Shown here in pieces: positions 12,456-24,900 of a DNA stretch of 64,000 nucleotides. The DNA is taken from NCBI GenBank assembly GCA_011316305.1, contig SAUG01000009.1, positions 496,001-560,000 of the forward strand. Reading direction: 5' to 3'. A program made the position numbers and the translations under genes. The notes beneath the pieces were generated by a model. That model was not told the DNA's origin, ran no database searches, and saw only the letters and a list, made by a program, of their open reading frames with translations. This stretch comes from Rusavskia elegans. Taxonomy: Eukaryota > Ascomycota > Lecanoromycetes > Teloschistales > Teloschistaceae. How positions within the stretch are numbered: the stretch's first letter is position 1; every line of letters starts with the position of its first letter.

Positions 12456-14222
12456 CTTATATCCACGCTTCTACTACTGCTACTGCTTCTTCTCCTTGCG
12501 TCTCGCCTTTGTACGGGCTATAGCAGTAGAATAGGAGGTGGTAGACGACCAGAGGGTTGCGAGAAATCAGGGGTGTACGGGCCCTATATTGCGATCTATT
12601 TTTGTTGTAGGGAGAGGTGCCACCGTCCGATCTAATCTGACAAGCTCCGATCGCCTTCTGCAGAAACTCCGCACGGCACCCCCATCGTCCTATTCTGTCT
12701 CGAAGCGAAGGCGTGGTGGCCGTCTTCAACGACAGCGGGTACGATTCATCGCCACAACATTCCTCAGCCGGTTGACAAGGGTATTGCAGCCGGCCGTTGG
12801 AAGCGCCACGGCAGATCATCCACCGTCGAAGCCAGCTGAAGTCAAGACTATCCACGGCTCTTCTGCTCTCGAGAACATGGATGTCTCGATACGACCAGAC
12901 GGAACAAATGCGGAGCTGAATTGGGATCAAACCCGTCCGGACTAGGCAATCATCCCAGTTGTCAATTCTCCCTTGCATCGCGCGACGGCAAGGACTGAGC
13001 TACCTTTAGGGGATCCGACTAGCCTTTCAGCAGCGCCAAAGCCTCCTCATCCGCACAGATCTCATCGCCTCCAGCAACGAGGGGGGGACAAAGCGATGAA
13101 AACGGTTGTCAACCGCTTGGCACGACTCGGTGTTTGCGGGATCCTGCTTGACCTCGAACGAGCTCAGGTCTGTGCAGCAGCGTGCAGATGCTCCTGCAAC
13201 TTTCACTCCCAATCATCCGCAACACCACTGGTCTGGGAACTGCCAAAAGAGCCAATCCGCTGGTTGTTGAACCGAATTATGCATGATTCGCTGGATGCCG
13301 TCTGATCGTTCTACCTTCGTCCAAACTCTCTCCCGATTCACCACGAGAAGCCTGTAACTACCTCTCTAGCCAAAGGACAGGGCATCAATATGATCATCAG
13401 TGAGGTTTAGGTCACGTTAGCCGCACGCACAGGCGCCCCCTCCCCGCGGAGGCTTCAACGACCAAGAGATAGCCTCTGGTCCAACGGAGCCAAATCGGCA
13501 TGTGGGGCCATATGGGAGCCACCAGTGCTGGTGCTACCTAGTCTGGTAGATCATCAGGTGAGATCTGCTCCGAGTCAGGTACTCGTGCCCTTTTTGCTGT
13601 CCCGGATCTGGTAAACGTAGGTGCCAGGGGGCTCGATGGCTTTCATACTGTACCTATCCTAACGCTCCAACACGGTAGATGCTCCTATCAGAATGCCGAT
13701 GCTCAACAGCACTGAGAATTTACCCCTTCGTCGTTATTATTTGGCAGGGCTTCTGTGGCCCATGTTCCAGAGATCTTGCCGAAATTTGTTGGTCCATTAT
13801 GCGACGCCAATTTGGCAGCTGCTACCCTGTCTTCCCACATTGGGACCCCATCGGAACAAGCAGCAGCTTGAGCAGGGGCAGAGGCCCGCATCGACTCAGG
13901 CTGTTCTTTCGTCCCCTGGTCTTAATCATGACTTTCTTAAGATCGACCGACTTTCCGCTTCGAGAGTCCTTAAGAAAGAGACTTTCGTTTCCAAACGGCA
14001 TCCGCCTTTACCGAAAGTCAATTGCTCGGCAGTCCTATCAAGCTTCAAGTTTCCTTTGACATCCGTCGATCAGTCCGTCTGCAACCTTCTTTATTAAAGT
14101 ACTCTGTCCGCAGCTATTTTCGACTTCCCTGCCCCGTTGGCTGTCATCCTGACGCCTGTCATTCCCTCAACTGTTTTCGAGCATTCATCTTAGTTCCTCC
14201 ACGCAACTTTTACCTTGTCGTA
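12456..14222. other. Intergenic; long 5' region of the WOPR gene
   Basis: This is 1.8 kb of normal composition between the RIP block and the WOPR start codon. A 173-codon minus-strand ORF (12978-12457) reaches up to the RIP border but resembles no family known to me. The part from about 13680 probably includes a long 5' leader of the WOPR gene, since genes of this family often have one. I see no clear TATA box or named binding site. Confidence 0.4.
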
Positions 14223-15572
14223 ATGAGCGTAGGCAAAGCACCGCCATGTGTGCCAACATGGCGGGGCCACGTCGAGACTACGAAAGATGCTCTGCTCATC
14301 TTCGAAGGATGCTTCCAGGGAACCCTGGCACACTGTTTTCGCAGGCCTCACGACCGAGAGCGTGCAGACCTCATCGTGAGCGGCAACGTCTTTGTCTATG
14401 AGGAAGCAACTTCGGGAATAAAGCGCTGGACGGACGGCATACCATGGAGTCCTAGCCGCATCCTTACCAACTTCCTCATTTACCGGCAGTTGAACAGCCC
14501 TTTCCCACCGGGTGAGAAGAAGCGAGCGACAAAGAGAAGCCAAAGGGTCCACAAGCCAGGCGAACCGTATCCAACACCTGCTCCAAGCACCGTCGCCAAA
14601 GACGAATATTCAAGTTCTTTTTCACCCGAGTCGCCAGGGTTGAAATCAGATGAAGGCGCAGACAAGGACGGAGATCGAGGATTGGTAGGGTCTTTGGTGG
14701 ATTCCTATGAGTTCAAGGAGAAGGGGCTGTTGAAGAAGACGATGACCGTGACGATCAAAGGTGTCCAACATCATCTCGTTTCCTACTATTCTCTCGAGGA
14801 TGCGAAGCACAAACTCAAAACACCACGGGACGACGACCAAATAAGACACCTGAATCTGCGCCCAGAACTGCTCAACCAGCCCAAGTTCAAGTCGCAGAAC
14901 CTGGACGACGCCGGGGACGGCACATACGACCAATCCGATCCTCCAAGCCAGACGTTCTCGTACCTCCCACCTGGCATCGATGCTTCCAGGTCTTATTCGA
15001 TCCCGCATCACGGTCACAGTGCTTTTCTGGAGGGATCGCAACAATACTATTACCCACCTTTAGTACCTCAGGCATGGAATTTCCCACCGCACACTCATAA
15101 CGGAATCACTTATGGTACCCTGCCAACCGCATCATCAGCGCATACTGCCACAGCATCGGCGTCGCTGTATCAGAGTGGCCCCGGTCATATCATGGGCACG
15201 CAGTACAGCCCACAGATTTCTCAGAACCATCTTCACCCTCCATTACAGTTACAGCCGCACCATGTTCCTCAAAACCAGCAACGTCATGTCATGTCCCCAC
15301 GCAGTCAGCAGATGCAGACAGCAAATTATCCACAGTATCCCTCAAACGCCACTCTGCCCAGACCGATTGGAACCATGGGTAATGGGCCCGTCTCACACAA
15401 TAGCCACGGACCGCACCACTCGACGTACGAGACCTACCACTCTACCACTACGCCCATGAACTCAACGATGACGTACCCAGGGGCACACCAGTTGCCTGCC
15501 GGTTATGTGAATGCGGTGCAAAGCTATGCCGTCAAATCCGAAGGAACCCCACAACCGTACCGTGCGTACTGA
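14223..15572 (+). CDS. WOPR-domain transcription factor (Gti1/Sge1/Wor1/Ryp1 type)
   Basis: A fungal-specific DNA-binding regulator. Members control morphological switching, sporulation and, in pathogens, effector expression. The 449-aa intronless frame starts at ATG 14223, chosen because it directly precedes the domain; the frame is open upstream but lacks family-like sequence. The first WOPR box spans about residues 8-110 (WRGHVETTKDALLIFEG, RRPHDRER, VYEEATSGIKRWTDG, WSPSRIL, SPFPPGEKKRATKRS). The second box is at about 157-195 (VDSYEFKEKGLLKKTMTVT, GVQHHLVSYYSLEDA). KRATKRS resembles the PKA site described in the family. The C-terminal 250 residues are low-complexity and rich in Q, P, H, Y and S, as in Ryp1/Sge1. 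The two-box layout with KRWTDG favours the Gti1/Wor1 class over Pac2. Target genes cannot be inferred here. Confidence 0.93.
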   Translation: MSVGKAPPCVPTWRGHVETTKDALLIFEGCFQGTLAHCFRRPHDRERADLIVSGNVFVYEEATSGIKRWTDGIPWSPSRILTNFLIYRQLNSPFPPGEKKRATKRSQRVHKPGEPYPTPAPSTVAKDEYSSSFSPESPGLKSDEGADKDGDRGLVGSLVDSYEFKEKGLLKKTMTVTIKGVQHHLVSYYSLEDAKHKLKTPRDDDQIRHLNLRPELLNQPKFKSQNLDDAGDGTYDQSDPPSQTFSYLPPGIDASRSYSIPHHGHSAFLEGSQQYYYPPLVPQAWNFPPHTHNGITYGTLPTASSAHTATASASLYQSGPGHIMGTQYSPQISQNHLHPPLQLQPHHVPQNQQRHVMSPRSQQMQTANYPQYPSNATLPRPIGTMGNGPVSHNSHGPHHSTYETYHSTTTPMNSTMTYPGAHQLPAGYVNAVQSYAVKSEGTPQPYRAY

Positions 15573-17199
15573 GGGAACTACTCCGGCAACGATGACAGCC
15601 TTCCAAGCGATGCCCGACGTTGGCAGCTCCTTTCAGGGGCAGTTGTTGTCAATCTACCACGGCGTCGTCCTCATATACCACTATCGAATAAATTGTACCG
15701 CATCACCATTCACGTCCATCGGTCAGTTCAGCCCATCTTAAGCCTCCCGAACCGGATCACGGGAGGTTTGCACAAGTAAGCATACACCTCGACAAAACTT
15801 TTCGAACCGCTAATTGACTTGAAAAGGTATAGGCTTAACGGGGATTAGAATCCTATTATCTGCTAAATTAGGATTGGGTCGGCTACACCCAATAGGAATG
15901 TCGAGCGGACTCGACTCGAATCAACCTGCGTATCCAACACCTCTGACGTCGTTAATCTGTCGAATCTGGAACTTGACGCTGGTGGCAAGCGAGTGGCCAG
16001 AAATCACGAGATGATGAAAACGGGTACACATGTGACTGGCCTGCATGACTCCACCTTGGGCCAGTTGTCTGGATTACCGGTTCTCGACGTGCAGCCGTTA
16101 CCTCGCATGCTGTGCAGACGGCATCCATCGAGTCTAACCCAAGGACGATATGATGTATTCCACCTGCAGCCTAGCCCAGTCTGCCCAGCGTTGGACGCCC
16201 AAAACAAGGAATTGGTCATGCAGGTTGCCCTCGTCACAGCACCGATGCGGTCGCAATCAGGCCCATAGTCGTGCGATGGATTCAATTGAGCATGGTGTGG
16301 GAAAGCGGTGGCCGATATCGGAGCCGAGTGCGGCTAGGGTTTGACAAAGGCGAAAAAGAGACGCATTATTGCGTTGCTAGCGTAGGACATCCTGCTTGCC
16401 TTCATTTGTCGATCATCGGGGGATCCACTTCATACTGCCGTACTGATCGCCCGGCAATCGAACGGCGCAAGAAAGATGACTATCTACATTGCATCGGCTT
16501 CGATGCTGAATGCATTCCTCGAAACTTATCTTTGGTAGCCCCATGAGCTTTCGGTGATTGACGAGTCGAGGCAGAGCCGCGATCTCTTTTGTTGTATGGG
16601 GTTCGCATGAAGTGTGAGAAGTCCCAAGGAGGTCGTCCCTCGGCCTTGGCAGCTCGGTAGTCGCTCCCGTGATCCACAATCCACAACGTGGACCCTGTGC
16701 CTTCTCCGCAAAAATAGACAAGCGGGATTCTTATTCATGGAGCTGTTGGCACCCAGCCCTTCATGACTGTTTCACCGTCGTAACACCGGTAGTAGTACCT
16801 ACAGACGATTTGGCAGGTTGTCCAGCTAAGAACGTCACTCGGAGGCACCTTTTGAAACCACCGTTTGGCTTCAGGGGTTTGTCAATGTTGCTGTTGAGAC
16901 TCTACCTGCAGACGAGAACATTTCGGTGGACCGTCTGGGGGAATGCTGCGCGGTGAAAGAGGATGAGCGACACTGCTTATACACATGTTTCCGATATCTC
17001 CCAGTCTGAAGTCGGATCACATTATGTTGGTCGTCCTAGTTGATGATATTCAGGGGAGTCAGGCACGATGTACGGAGTATGGCTTACATAACCAAATTAA
17101 GCTCCCGTGTCAGCCCTATGACATCCGAAGCTCAACTTCAACTTCAACTTCATCTGTTACGGCAGTGGTTATGACGAGCTACAGAATGTGACATTGACT
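15573..17199. other. Intergenic between the WOPR gene and CRD1
   Basis: This 1.6 kb contains only short ORFs on both strands with no recognisable content. A short run of the hexamer CTTCAA occurs at about 17131-17150. The last few hundred bases should hold the CRD1 promoter. Confidence 0.4.
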
Positions 17200-18410
17200 A
17201 TGATATCTGCGATGCAGCCTGTGCGACGCTGCTCCCGCCGCCCCTTCCTGCAATGCATCCGCCCCAGTTTTACCGCCCGCTTGTCAGCAGCTTGCAGACC
17301 CCGAATGATTGAGGCCTACCACGGCCTTGGACTATGGGCCAACAACAAAGGAATATCCGAGACTCCCAGGTCGAATCAATTGAGGTGCTGAATTTCTGAC
17401 AAAGCGCTATCGATTCCGAGCTAAAAGTCATCTGCAGCCAATCTACCTCCACTATCTCCCTGCGGCCATACAGCACTAGAACAGAGAATGAGACCAAAAG
17501 TGGTTCGAAGGACAAGAGCAAGTGCGTATACTACATTCCAACTCAACTGGGTACCAAGCCCGAGCGACCTTTTGGTCCTGTTGATAGACGGAACATTAAG
17601 CCGGCCCCAGAAGTCTGCTTCATGCTGACATCCCGACCCCAGGGTACTTCTACCTAAGCGTATCTTAGCCTCCCTGCCTGCGCACGAGAACATCTACACC
17701 ATTCCTAATATCTTGACATTCTCTCGACTCGTTGTTGCTCCCGTCATTGGATACCTAATCCTGCACGAACAGCATGTTGCCGCCCTAAGTCTTTTCATCT
17801 ACGCTGGAGCCACGGATTTGATTGACGGTTGGGTTGCAAGGAAATGGAATCTTCAGACTGTCGTCGGCACCGTCATCGATCCCATGGCCGACAAAACCCT
17901 GATGACCGTACTAACCGTGTCGTTGGCAATGCAAGGAGCAATGCCCTGTGAGCATACGCGAGGTTTCCATCATGTGGAGGCAATTGACTGACGTCTATCA
18001 GTACCTCTTGCAATTCTCATACTAGGAAGGGATTTTCTCCTCAGCCTTGCCGCAGTATATTACCGCTACATCTCTCTACCACCACCCAAAACTCTGGCCC
18101 GATATTGGGACTTTAGCCTTCCAAGCGCCGAAGTGCACCCCACGGGAATCAGTAAGGTCAATACGGCATTGCAGTTGGGCCTGATCGGATGGACAATGGG
18201 TACAATGGCCGTGGGTGGGGACTTGGGCTGGTGGGGACCCGAAGGAGCACTGAAAGCCATCTGGTGTGTTTCTTTCCAAGTGCTTTGGCTTGGTCTGACT
18301 CCTTGGAATCTTCTAGGTATCTCGTCGGAACCACAACCGTATGGTCAGGAGCCAGCTACATCTACACCAAGGATGCCGTTGAAATTCTCACTTCCCGCAA
18401 AGCGAGATGA
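17200..18410 (+). CDS. CRD1: Cardiolipin synthase, mitochondrial, five exons
   Basis: Joins CDP-diacylglycerol and phosphatidylglycerol to make cardiolipin in the mitochondrial inner membrane. Proposed exons are 17200-17384, 17438-17521, 17643-17947, 18002-18263 and 18317-18410, with all phases consistent, giving 309 aa (yeast 283). The CDP-alcohol phosphotransferase motif is complete: D151-G152 xx A155-R156 x8 G165 xxx D169 xxx D173. Hydrophobic segments follow (PLAILILGRD, then LQLGLIGWTMG). Residues 1-75 are Arg/Ser-rich with few acids (VRRCSRRPF, LRPYSTRT), as expected for a mitochondrial targeting peptide. Exons 3-5 are secure. Exons 1-2 are inferred from splice sites, frame and presequence character, and the start may instead be the ATG at 17212. 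Confidence 0.85.
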
Positions 18411-18721
18411 GAAAGCCGCGAACGCATAAGGGGCCACATTCCCACCGAGGTTGTCCGGAGCCAGTCTCCGAGCATTCCTTCTATGTATAAAACTCCATCT
18501 CTGGAGAATGTGGCATGCAGGCACCACGAGGTGAGCTTGATTATTGACGACATCATTCGCCGACACCGGTCCGGTGGCTCGCCCCTTGTTGGAAGGTTTA
18601 AGACATTGATCTAGATGGGTCTAAGATATGATCGGAATGTGGGCAACTATTCCTGTCTTGCATTCCTACTTGCTTTGCATATATATCACAGTGCAATCTT
18701 CCCTGCGTTTTCGCCATCAAC
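18411..18721. promoter_or_regulatory. Short spacer between CRD1 and the secreted-protein gene
   Basis: Only 311 bp separate the CRD1 stop from the next start codon on the same strand, so the promoter of the secreted-protein gene must lie here. A TATATAT-like run (GCATATATATCA, about 18678-18689) sits about 35-45 bp before the ATG. No other site is recognisable. Confidence 0.35.
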
Positions 18722-20257
18722 ATGGCTTTTGTTCGGCGATCGAGTGCAGCGCTCTTTGTTGTTGCCCTGCTGGGCTCAGCACTTGCACATCCCGAATTTT
18801 CCCCTCGTGAGGAGGCAGACACATTTCTCCAGGAACGGGCAATATGTTATTATGATGATATCTTCCTATCTTTCAAGTACTGGCGGGTCGACGCCGAGCC
18901 GTATTGCAGTAAGCTTTTAAACATCAAAGATGTTACCAGCACTCTGGGGCCAGCAACTTCGAGAACGTGAGCGATCCTTTGACTTGACATTAAGGAAATT
19001 CTGACAGACGAAGAACCACAACGACCGTATCCTCGAGCGTGAGGACGCTGCCCACAACAACCACAGTCGCGCAGGTAACAGCGTTCACTACCATCAGCAT
19101 TACGGCTGGAGATAAACAGAGACGAGAAAATGCGGCGACCATCACCAGCATCCTCGACGTGCAACCGCAGCCATCCCCATTGAACTATGTGCAGTCTATG
19201 TGTTCTGGTGCAGATACCAATGCTTCGATCGCTTCGAGCGTGTATAGCGCATGCTCCTGCTTGAGCATCACGCCCAAGACCGTCAGCACTCAATCTACCA
19301 TCCAAGCAGTACGGAGCATGTCATTCCTAAACGCCCTTGATATCAGCTAAGCTTCTCTAGACAAGGACTATCACTGGGTCGATCGAAGAAACCCAAGCTG
19401 CAGCAACTATCACCAGCGGTACATCTACGTCGACCGTTACAGAAACCATCCCTGCTCAAGGAAATTACTACCCATATCAAGTCTACGGTGATTCCTCAAG
19501 CTTGGCCAGCTCTAGTAGCGTCGGAGTCCCCTTGTCAGCTTCTTCCATCCCATCAGGCATAGCTTCTTCCGTCCTATCAGGCACAGTCCCAAGCCTTTCT
19601 ACGGCGCCGATAAATTTCACCAATAGCTACTCCACTGGTAACGGCTCTGGTCCCAGGGGTGGTGTCTCAACGGCGTCCACACCCTATACAGCCACGCTCC
19701 CAGAAACCACTTTACCATCTTACATACCGTCTGTCATTCCCACCAGCACCACCTCATCCCAGCTCCCGGTCGACACGTTTATCGGCGAATCCATCGACCC
19801 AGAGGGCTGCCCTGGCATCAACAATACCATCTGGACCAACAGCTACGGTCAACAATATCAGCTGCAATGCTACCGCTTCTACGGCGGTCCCATCTCCATA
19901 GGCCTTGACCAGCCTCACTTCCGAGAATGCATGGAACAATGCTCGCTCGTCAACGCTGGCTTTAGCGCCATCCGATGCTACGGTGTGACGTGGCTAAAGT
20001 TTGGCGATGGTATCCATTGTAACCTGAAGTCGCAGATTGTGTTGAGGAACTATACGACGAATTATGAGGCTGTCAGTGCGGTTTTGCTGACAGGAGTTCC
20101 GCAGCCAGTTGTAGGACTGTTTAGGGGTGCAGGCCCAGGGAGCGGGAGTGTTGGAGGGAAGATGCAGTTGCCGGATGATCACCCAGGGACTTGGCGAATG
20201 GCGAAGGTGCCGAGGCGGTTGGGGCTTTCGTGGAGAAGGTTCAGGAATCTGCATTAA
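18722..20257 (+). CDS. Secreted Ser/Thr-rich protein with PAN/apple-like domain
   Basis: An extracellular or cell-wall protein of unknown function. Exons are about 18722-18966, 19008-19308 and 19361-20257, giving 480 aa. The first intron acceptor could be 6 nt further on without changing frame. A signal peptide is plain (residues 1-22, hydrophobic VVALLGSALA). A small cysteine-containing segment follows (about 38-62), then a long Ser/Thr/Pro-rich spacer likely to be heavily O-glycosylated. A cysteine cluster at about 328-407 (CPGINN...LQCYRFYGG...CMEQCS...CYGVTW...HCNLKSQI) has the spacing of fungal PAN/apple-like modules, which bind protein or sugar. No GPI signal is visible; the tail after residue 420 is basic and may be mis-modelled. 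Host or wall interaction is possible but unproven. Confidence 0.75.
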
Positions 20258-21916
20258 GAGGCCGATCTGGGGCGTTCTCGTCGTCATTTGTGGCCGGTGG
20301 GGCTAGACACGATCTGGGTTTGAGGAGGAATGCTCCCTGTTTGTTACGCTCCTTAACTTTAACCGGTATAGACATTGGGGATGATAAACGAAGATAATGA
20401 GAACTGGATTAATAACGAGGCTCTTAGTCGTTTCTTCATTCCCGTTCCTTGTCTGCCTAGTTTCTGCACCTCTCCATGTTTCGATAAACGTAGCCGGCTA
20501 CCTTGCCCGCATGAGTGTAATTGACTTGAATTTTTAGACAGCTTGCTGTCTTTCTACCGTCGATTTTTGGCATTTCCTTACCCCTATTCAGGCACGCTAA
20601 GATATCTACCCGCTTATCCATTGGCTGTGAAGTGTTGTCGCATATGTCCGATATATCCGGCGGACCATCGAAACTCGCAATCCTGGCCAGGGCAAGGATA
20701 CCTGAGTTGTATTATCAGACAGACACCACCGACCACTACATATGAATATCTCGAATACTCATCTTCGTGGACTCGACTGTGGCATCCGGTATCTCGATAA
20801 CAGCTACCTCGACATCTCGATTTATCGAAAAATTGCCAGCGACTAGTTCGATAGCTCGATAGTTCGTTATCTTCTTACCGAGAGCTATCTCTCTACCTCC
20901 CTACCTCACTGTCTCAATACCTTCTTCCCCTTTGCCCCTTTCATTTGGACCTCATCACCTTTCCTCACCTCACCAACATCACCACCACCCTTTTCTCTCC
21001 CCACCGGTTGCCTATCACCCATCCCCCACCTTCCACCTTAAGCCCTATCGGTATCGCGTAACGCTATCTATATCATCTCACCATTCCGATCGTCATAGTT
21101 CTTGTAGCATTTCTGACTGTGTTATCCTTTTCTCTCAAAAATGGGACTGTTATTTCCATGGTTATGCATGTTTCATTGGATGTGGGGATCTTGATCGTGC
21201 TTTTCTTTTTTTTATCTTCTGGAAGAGGAAGACATGATGGGAGGTGGGGAGTGGAGGGAGGGAGGTATAGTGAGGATGTTTTGGTGATAGGGGTGTTTAT
21301 GCCTTTTGGACAGCGTTTGGCTTTGATGAGAGAAGGTTATTGGGGTTTCGAGTTTGGGTGAGGGCGCGGGGGAGGAAGGGTGAGATGGTGTGATTGCTCG
21401 ATGTTGGTAGGTGATGTGGGTAAGGACTTCCTCCCATTAACCGAGACGATGATGTTCTCGTACACTATGTACCTGCTGTACCTTTTCTTCTCCGCTACTT
21501 GGGCTTCACTGACCTTTGGTTCTGGCTAGGTTTGTCAGTTTGGAGTATGGGCTACCTCGTGGTATCAAGCCAGGGGCTTGTTACGATATTTAATATATAT
21601 CGCAATAAGGGGTGTATAACGGTCGGTAGGTATCTCGATGTACAAGCGTGGTAGGAGTTTGTTTGTACGGTTGTTGTGCTTGGGGTTTTGCATGTATGTG
21701 GCAGGTTCGTTCAAGGGATGGAGATGTCATTAATGGTTACATAGTGTATGGCCCACCAGCCAAACATCGCATACCCACCACGCTATGCATGCATGTCTAT
21801 CTTCCCAAGTCTATGTCCGTATCATTCGTGAGTGTCGTTTCCCTTTCTTACCGATTCTGTCTGGTGGACCGACCGACCATGCTCGCTTCTATATGCTTCA
21901 AATTGTTCTACATGTA
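20258..21916. other. Intergenic, 1.66 kb, no gene seen
   Basis: This is the space between two convergent genes. It holds a cluster of ATCTCGAT/TCGATAGCTCGAT-like words (about 20750-20870), a CA/CCACC-rich pyrimidine tract (about 20930-21040) and a G-rich tract (about 21225-21420). No reading frame has protein-like content. Confidence 0.45.
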
Positions 21917-24900
21917 TTACCGTTTGAACGCCCCCTTGAATGCCGCCGTGCCAGAAGGAGGAGGAGCTCTGGGTGGGCCCTGCCTCGGAGACGGTGCTGG
22001 TGGCGTCGCCTGACTTGGAGGTCCTGCCGATGGTGCAGCAGCAGCCGCAGGCCTCACCGTCCTCGCCACCTCGGCAATATTCGGAATATGCGTCTCAATA
22101 AGCGCCTGCCAAACATTCTGAAACCTTACATTATGATCTCCTTCGATATTATGCGCCAACTCATGCGCGGTAGTCGTCGCCCAATGGCGGACGGGGAGAT
22201 CTTTATCGCCGGCTTCCAGCATGGGGAGGTGATTTTGTTTGAAGTAGCGGTAGTTGAAGAAAAGGGATTTGTTTCGGTTGAAGGCCATGGCGGTGCCGGA
22301 GGCGTCGTAGAAGATTTGCAGCGATGAAGCGGGGAGGTTGTAGATGGTTGCGCAGTCTTGGAGGACGGAGGCGAAGTGGGTGAGGCCGGTGCGGTTGGCG
22401 GTCATGAAGTCGGAAGCTGTGGTGCCGGTTTGGAGGACTTCCTCATCGAGGAAGACGCGGTGGTTGGATGCGGTGCCCGTGTATGTGATGTTCATGCCTG
22501 GTTTTGCGTCGCAGGTTGTGTGCATTTCTTCCACTTTGTGCACGGTTGGCTCGCTCTGGAGTGTTGAGGATGTATGGGGGCGGGTTGTTTGCAGGGCTGT
22601 TCGCGTCCTGACGGGTGGTCAGTAGAATTTACTGGTAGGAAAGGCATACGATCAGTCAGTAAAATGTGGATCTGACTTACAGATCATGTAGCTGTTGCGG
22701 TGTCATTGGCGACGCTGGCGGTTTGGTCGACGAAGGCTTGTCGTTAGGCTCAGAGTCGGAGTATGGAAGCTCATGCTCTATTGCGTGGGCATCGTCGTCA
22801 TGAGCAATGCGCTCGCCGTTAGACAGTGTAGGTTGCGGTTTGCGTGCAGATTCAAGGCCGAACATCTTTTTGAAGCCGCCGAACAGGCTTTCCGGCTCCT
22901 GCTTATCTTGCGTTTCATGTTCCTTACCATCGCTGGATCCAGGAAAATTACCTGGCATGGAATCTTGAGTCTGGTCACCGATGTCCTTATTCGTATCTTG
23001 AGCCCCTTGGATGTTCATCTCTCGTCGAAGCGCTTCTCGTTCGTCCCGTGCACGCTGTTCTTGCTCGAGCTGATGTTGATGCCTTTCCTCTGCAACCTTG
23101 GCTTCTTTCTCCTTCTGACGTAAGATCCTGTCCACATTGATACCTGCTTCTTGTAGGCCGCTGAGTTCGGACCGCAGAAACTCGGTAAGCACCATCCAAT
23201 CTCGTGGCTTGGGTCGAACAAGTAGTAACCGAGCGAGCGCTCTGCTAACCTGGGCCATGTTGTACTTCTCGGTGATGCATATGACCCAATTGCGATTGCT
23301 TTCTTGACGCAGCGTAGCCGTCTTCTCTTGGATATGCTTGATTTCAGTGCCTCTCATGGATGTCTTGATGACGATTGATCGCACGGTTTGCATGGTCAGA
23401 CTCTTCTCCAACCACTTGCTGTCGCGGTTGGGATGAAGGGATTCTTTCGAATAGTCATACAAGAATAAGCGGGCTCGTTCACAGATGACTGACTGCAGAT
23501 GCAGAGCCGTCCTTTGATCAGGCCGATTATCCGGCCCAAGACCCGAGATCTGTTGTCGCTCCTCAACCAAGCTGCTCAATCCCGGGACCCCGAGCCTGCA
23601 GTAGATCAGAGTCAGCATGCTCAACATATGACCAATACCTTCGTCTTAGGGGTACAATGGGATAGTATGTCTCTTCCGATGGCATGGCAGTGCATCCGAA
23701 ACCTCGACTGTGTCAGTCGAGGTATTGCATGTCCAGCTTGCCGGGGATAGCTCCGAAGTCAGGCGAGATGGGGGTAAAGTAGATCTAACAACTACTTACT
23801 GTGCATACATATCTTCCAACATCTCGTCTTGTTGCGGTGCTGCAAGTACGTTGGTCTTGAAAAGATTGTAGTTGCCGATTTCGTCAACTATGACAACGTC
23901 GCTCGCTTTTGCAAGGTGCCACTTCTTCGACCCGCCCTTTTCATCGTTCTCCTCATGACCGCTGACCTCATTGGGAGCCTCGATCTTCGTGGCAAGAAGG
24001 AACGGAGCTTGCTGCATCTTCTCAATAAGAGACTTGTCCTTCTTTAAGCTGCCCCATTCGTGTGCCAACTTAATTAGCACTTCCAAGTACTTGTCGATAC
24101 CCAGCTTGTTCAACATCTTCGCAGGCTGCTGCGTTAAGAGAAGTGCAAGGTCAGACAAGGTCGGCTCATGCTTTGACCCGCATCGAAGCAAGAACAATTC
24201 GGCTTCTTTACCGAAGTCCACAAAGTCGCACAAGCTGGCCAAATCACCTCCATCGCCAAGGAAGCACATGCGGGGAGGTAGATGTCGGACGTGGCTACCT
24301 TCATCCTCCTGAGCATCTGGAGTAAACTTCGGGTCAGCATTTCCTGATCAAGGACTAGTGAACGGTTAAGATAAGCCCTGGGGTAGTCCAGGCATTCGAT
24401 ACCTCGATCAGCAATTACTTACTCTTGAGGGTAGTAATGGGTACGATGTTGGCACTTCCAAGTACTTCGACATGTTGATTCGTGATGACACCAATCCGTG
24501 AAGTCATGTACCCAAACATCTCCCGGGCCTGGCGTTTGGTCCTTGGAGGCTTCTTCATCAGCCTTTGGATACATCGGTCGATCGGGGGGTCGGCCTGGAC
24601 TCCAAATAGCACAGCGTATTTATGGAGGTCCGGTCGAAGTAGTTTAAATCCCAATACTGCAACACGTTCGTTGGTGAAGCAATTTGCCGGGATTGAGAGT
24701 TTGCCTTCCGATCCTTGTACAGGGAGGAATGGGATCTTGACACTAGCGATTGGCGCAGTGATGTATCCCTTCGACTGACTGTTCTCGATGAAATATTTCA
24801 ATGCAAATTCACGAAGAGAAGAATTCGCGGATTGGCCAGCAGTAGCAATGATATTGACCAAGTCGGCGTAGGGTGGCGCATCTCGAAGGCCTAAGATACG

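Noticed and set aside
12457..12978. 173-codon minus-strand ORF at the RIP border
   Set aside because: It has no motif, signal or family resemblance, and an overlapping plus-strand ORF of 135 codons is equally open. Treated as chance.
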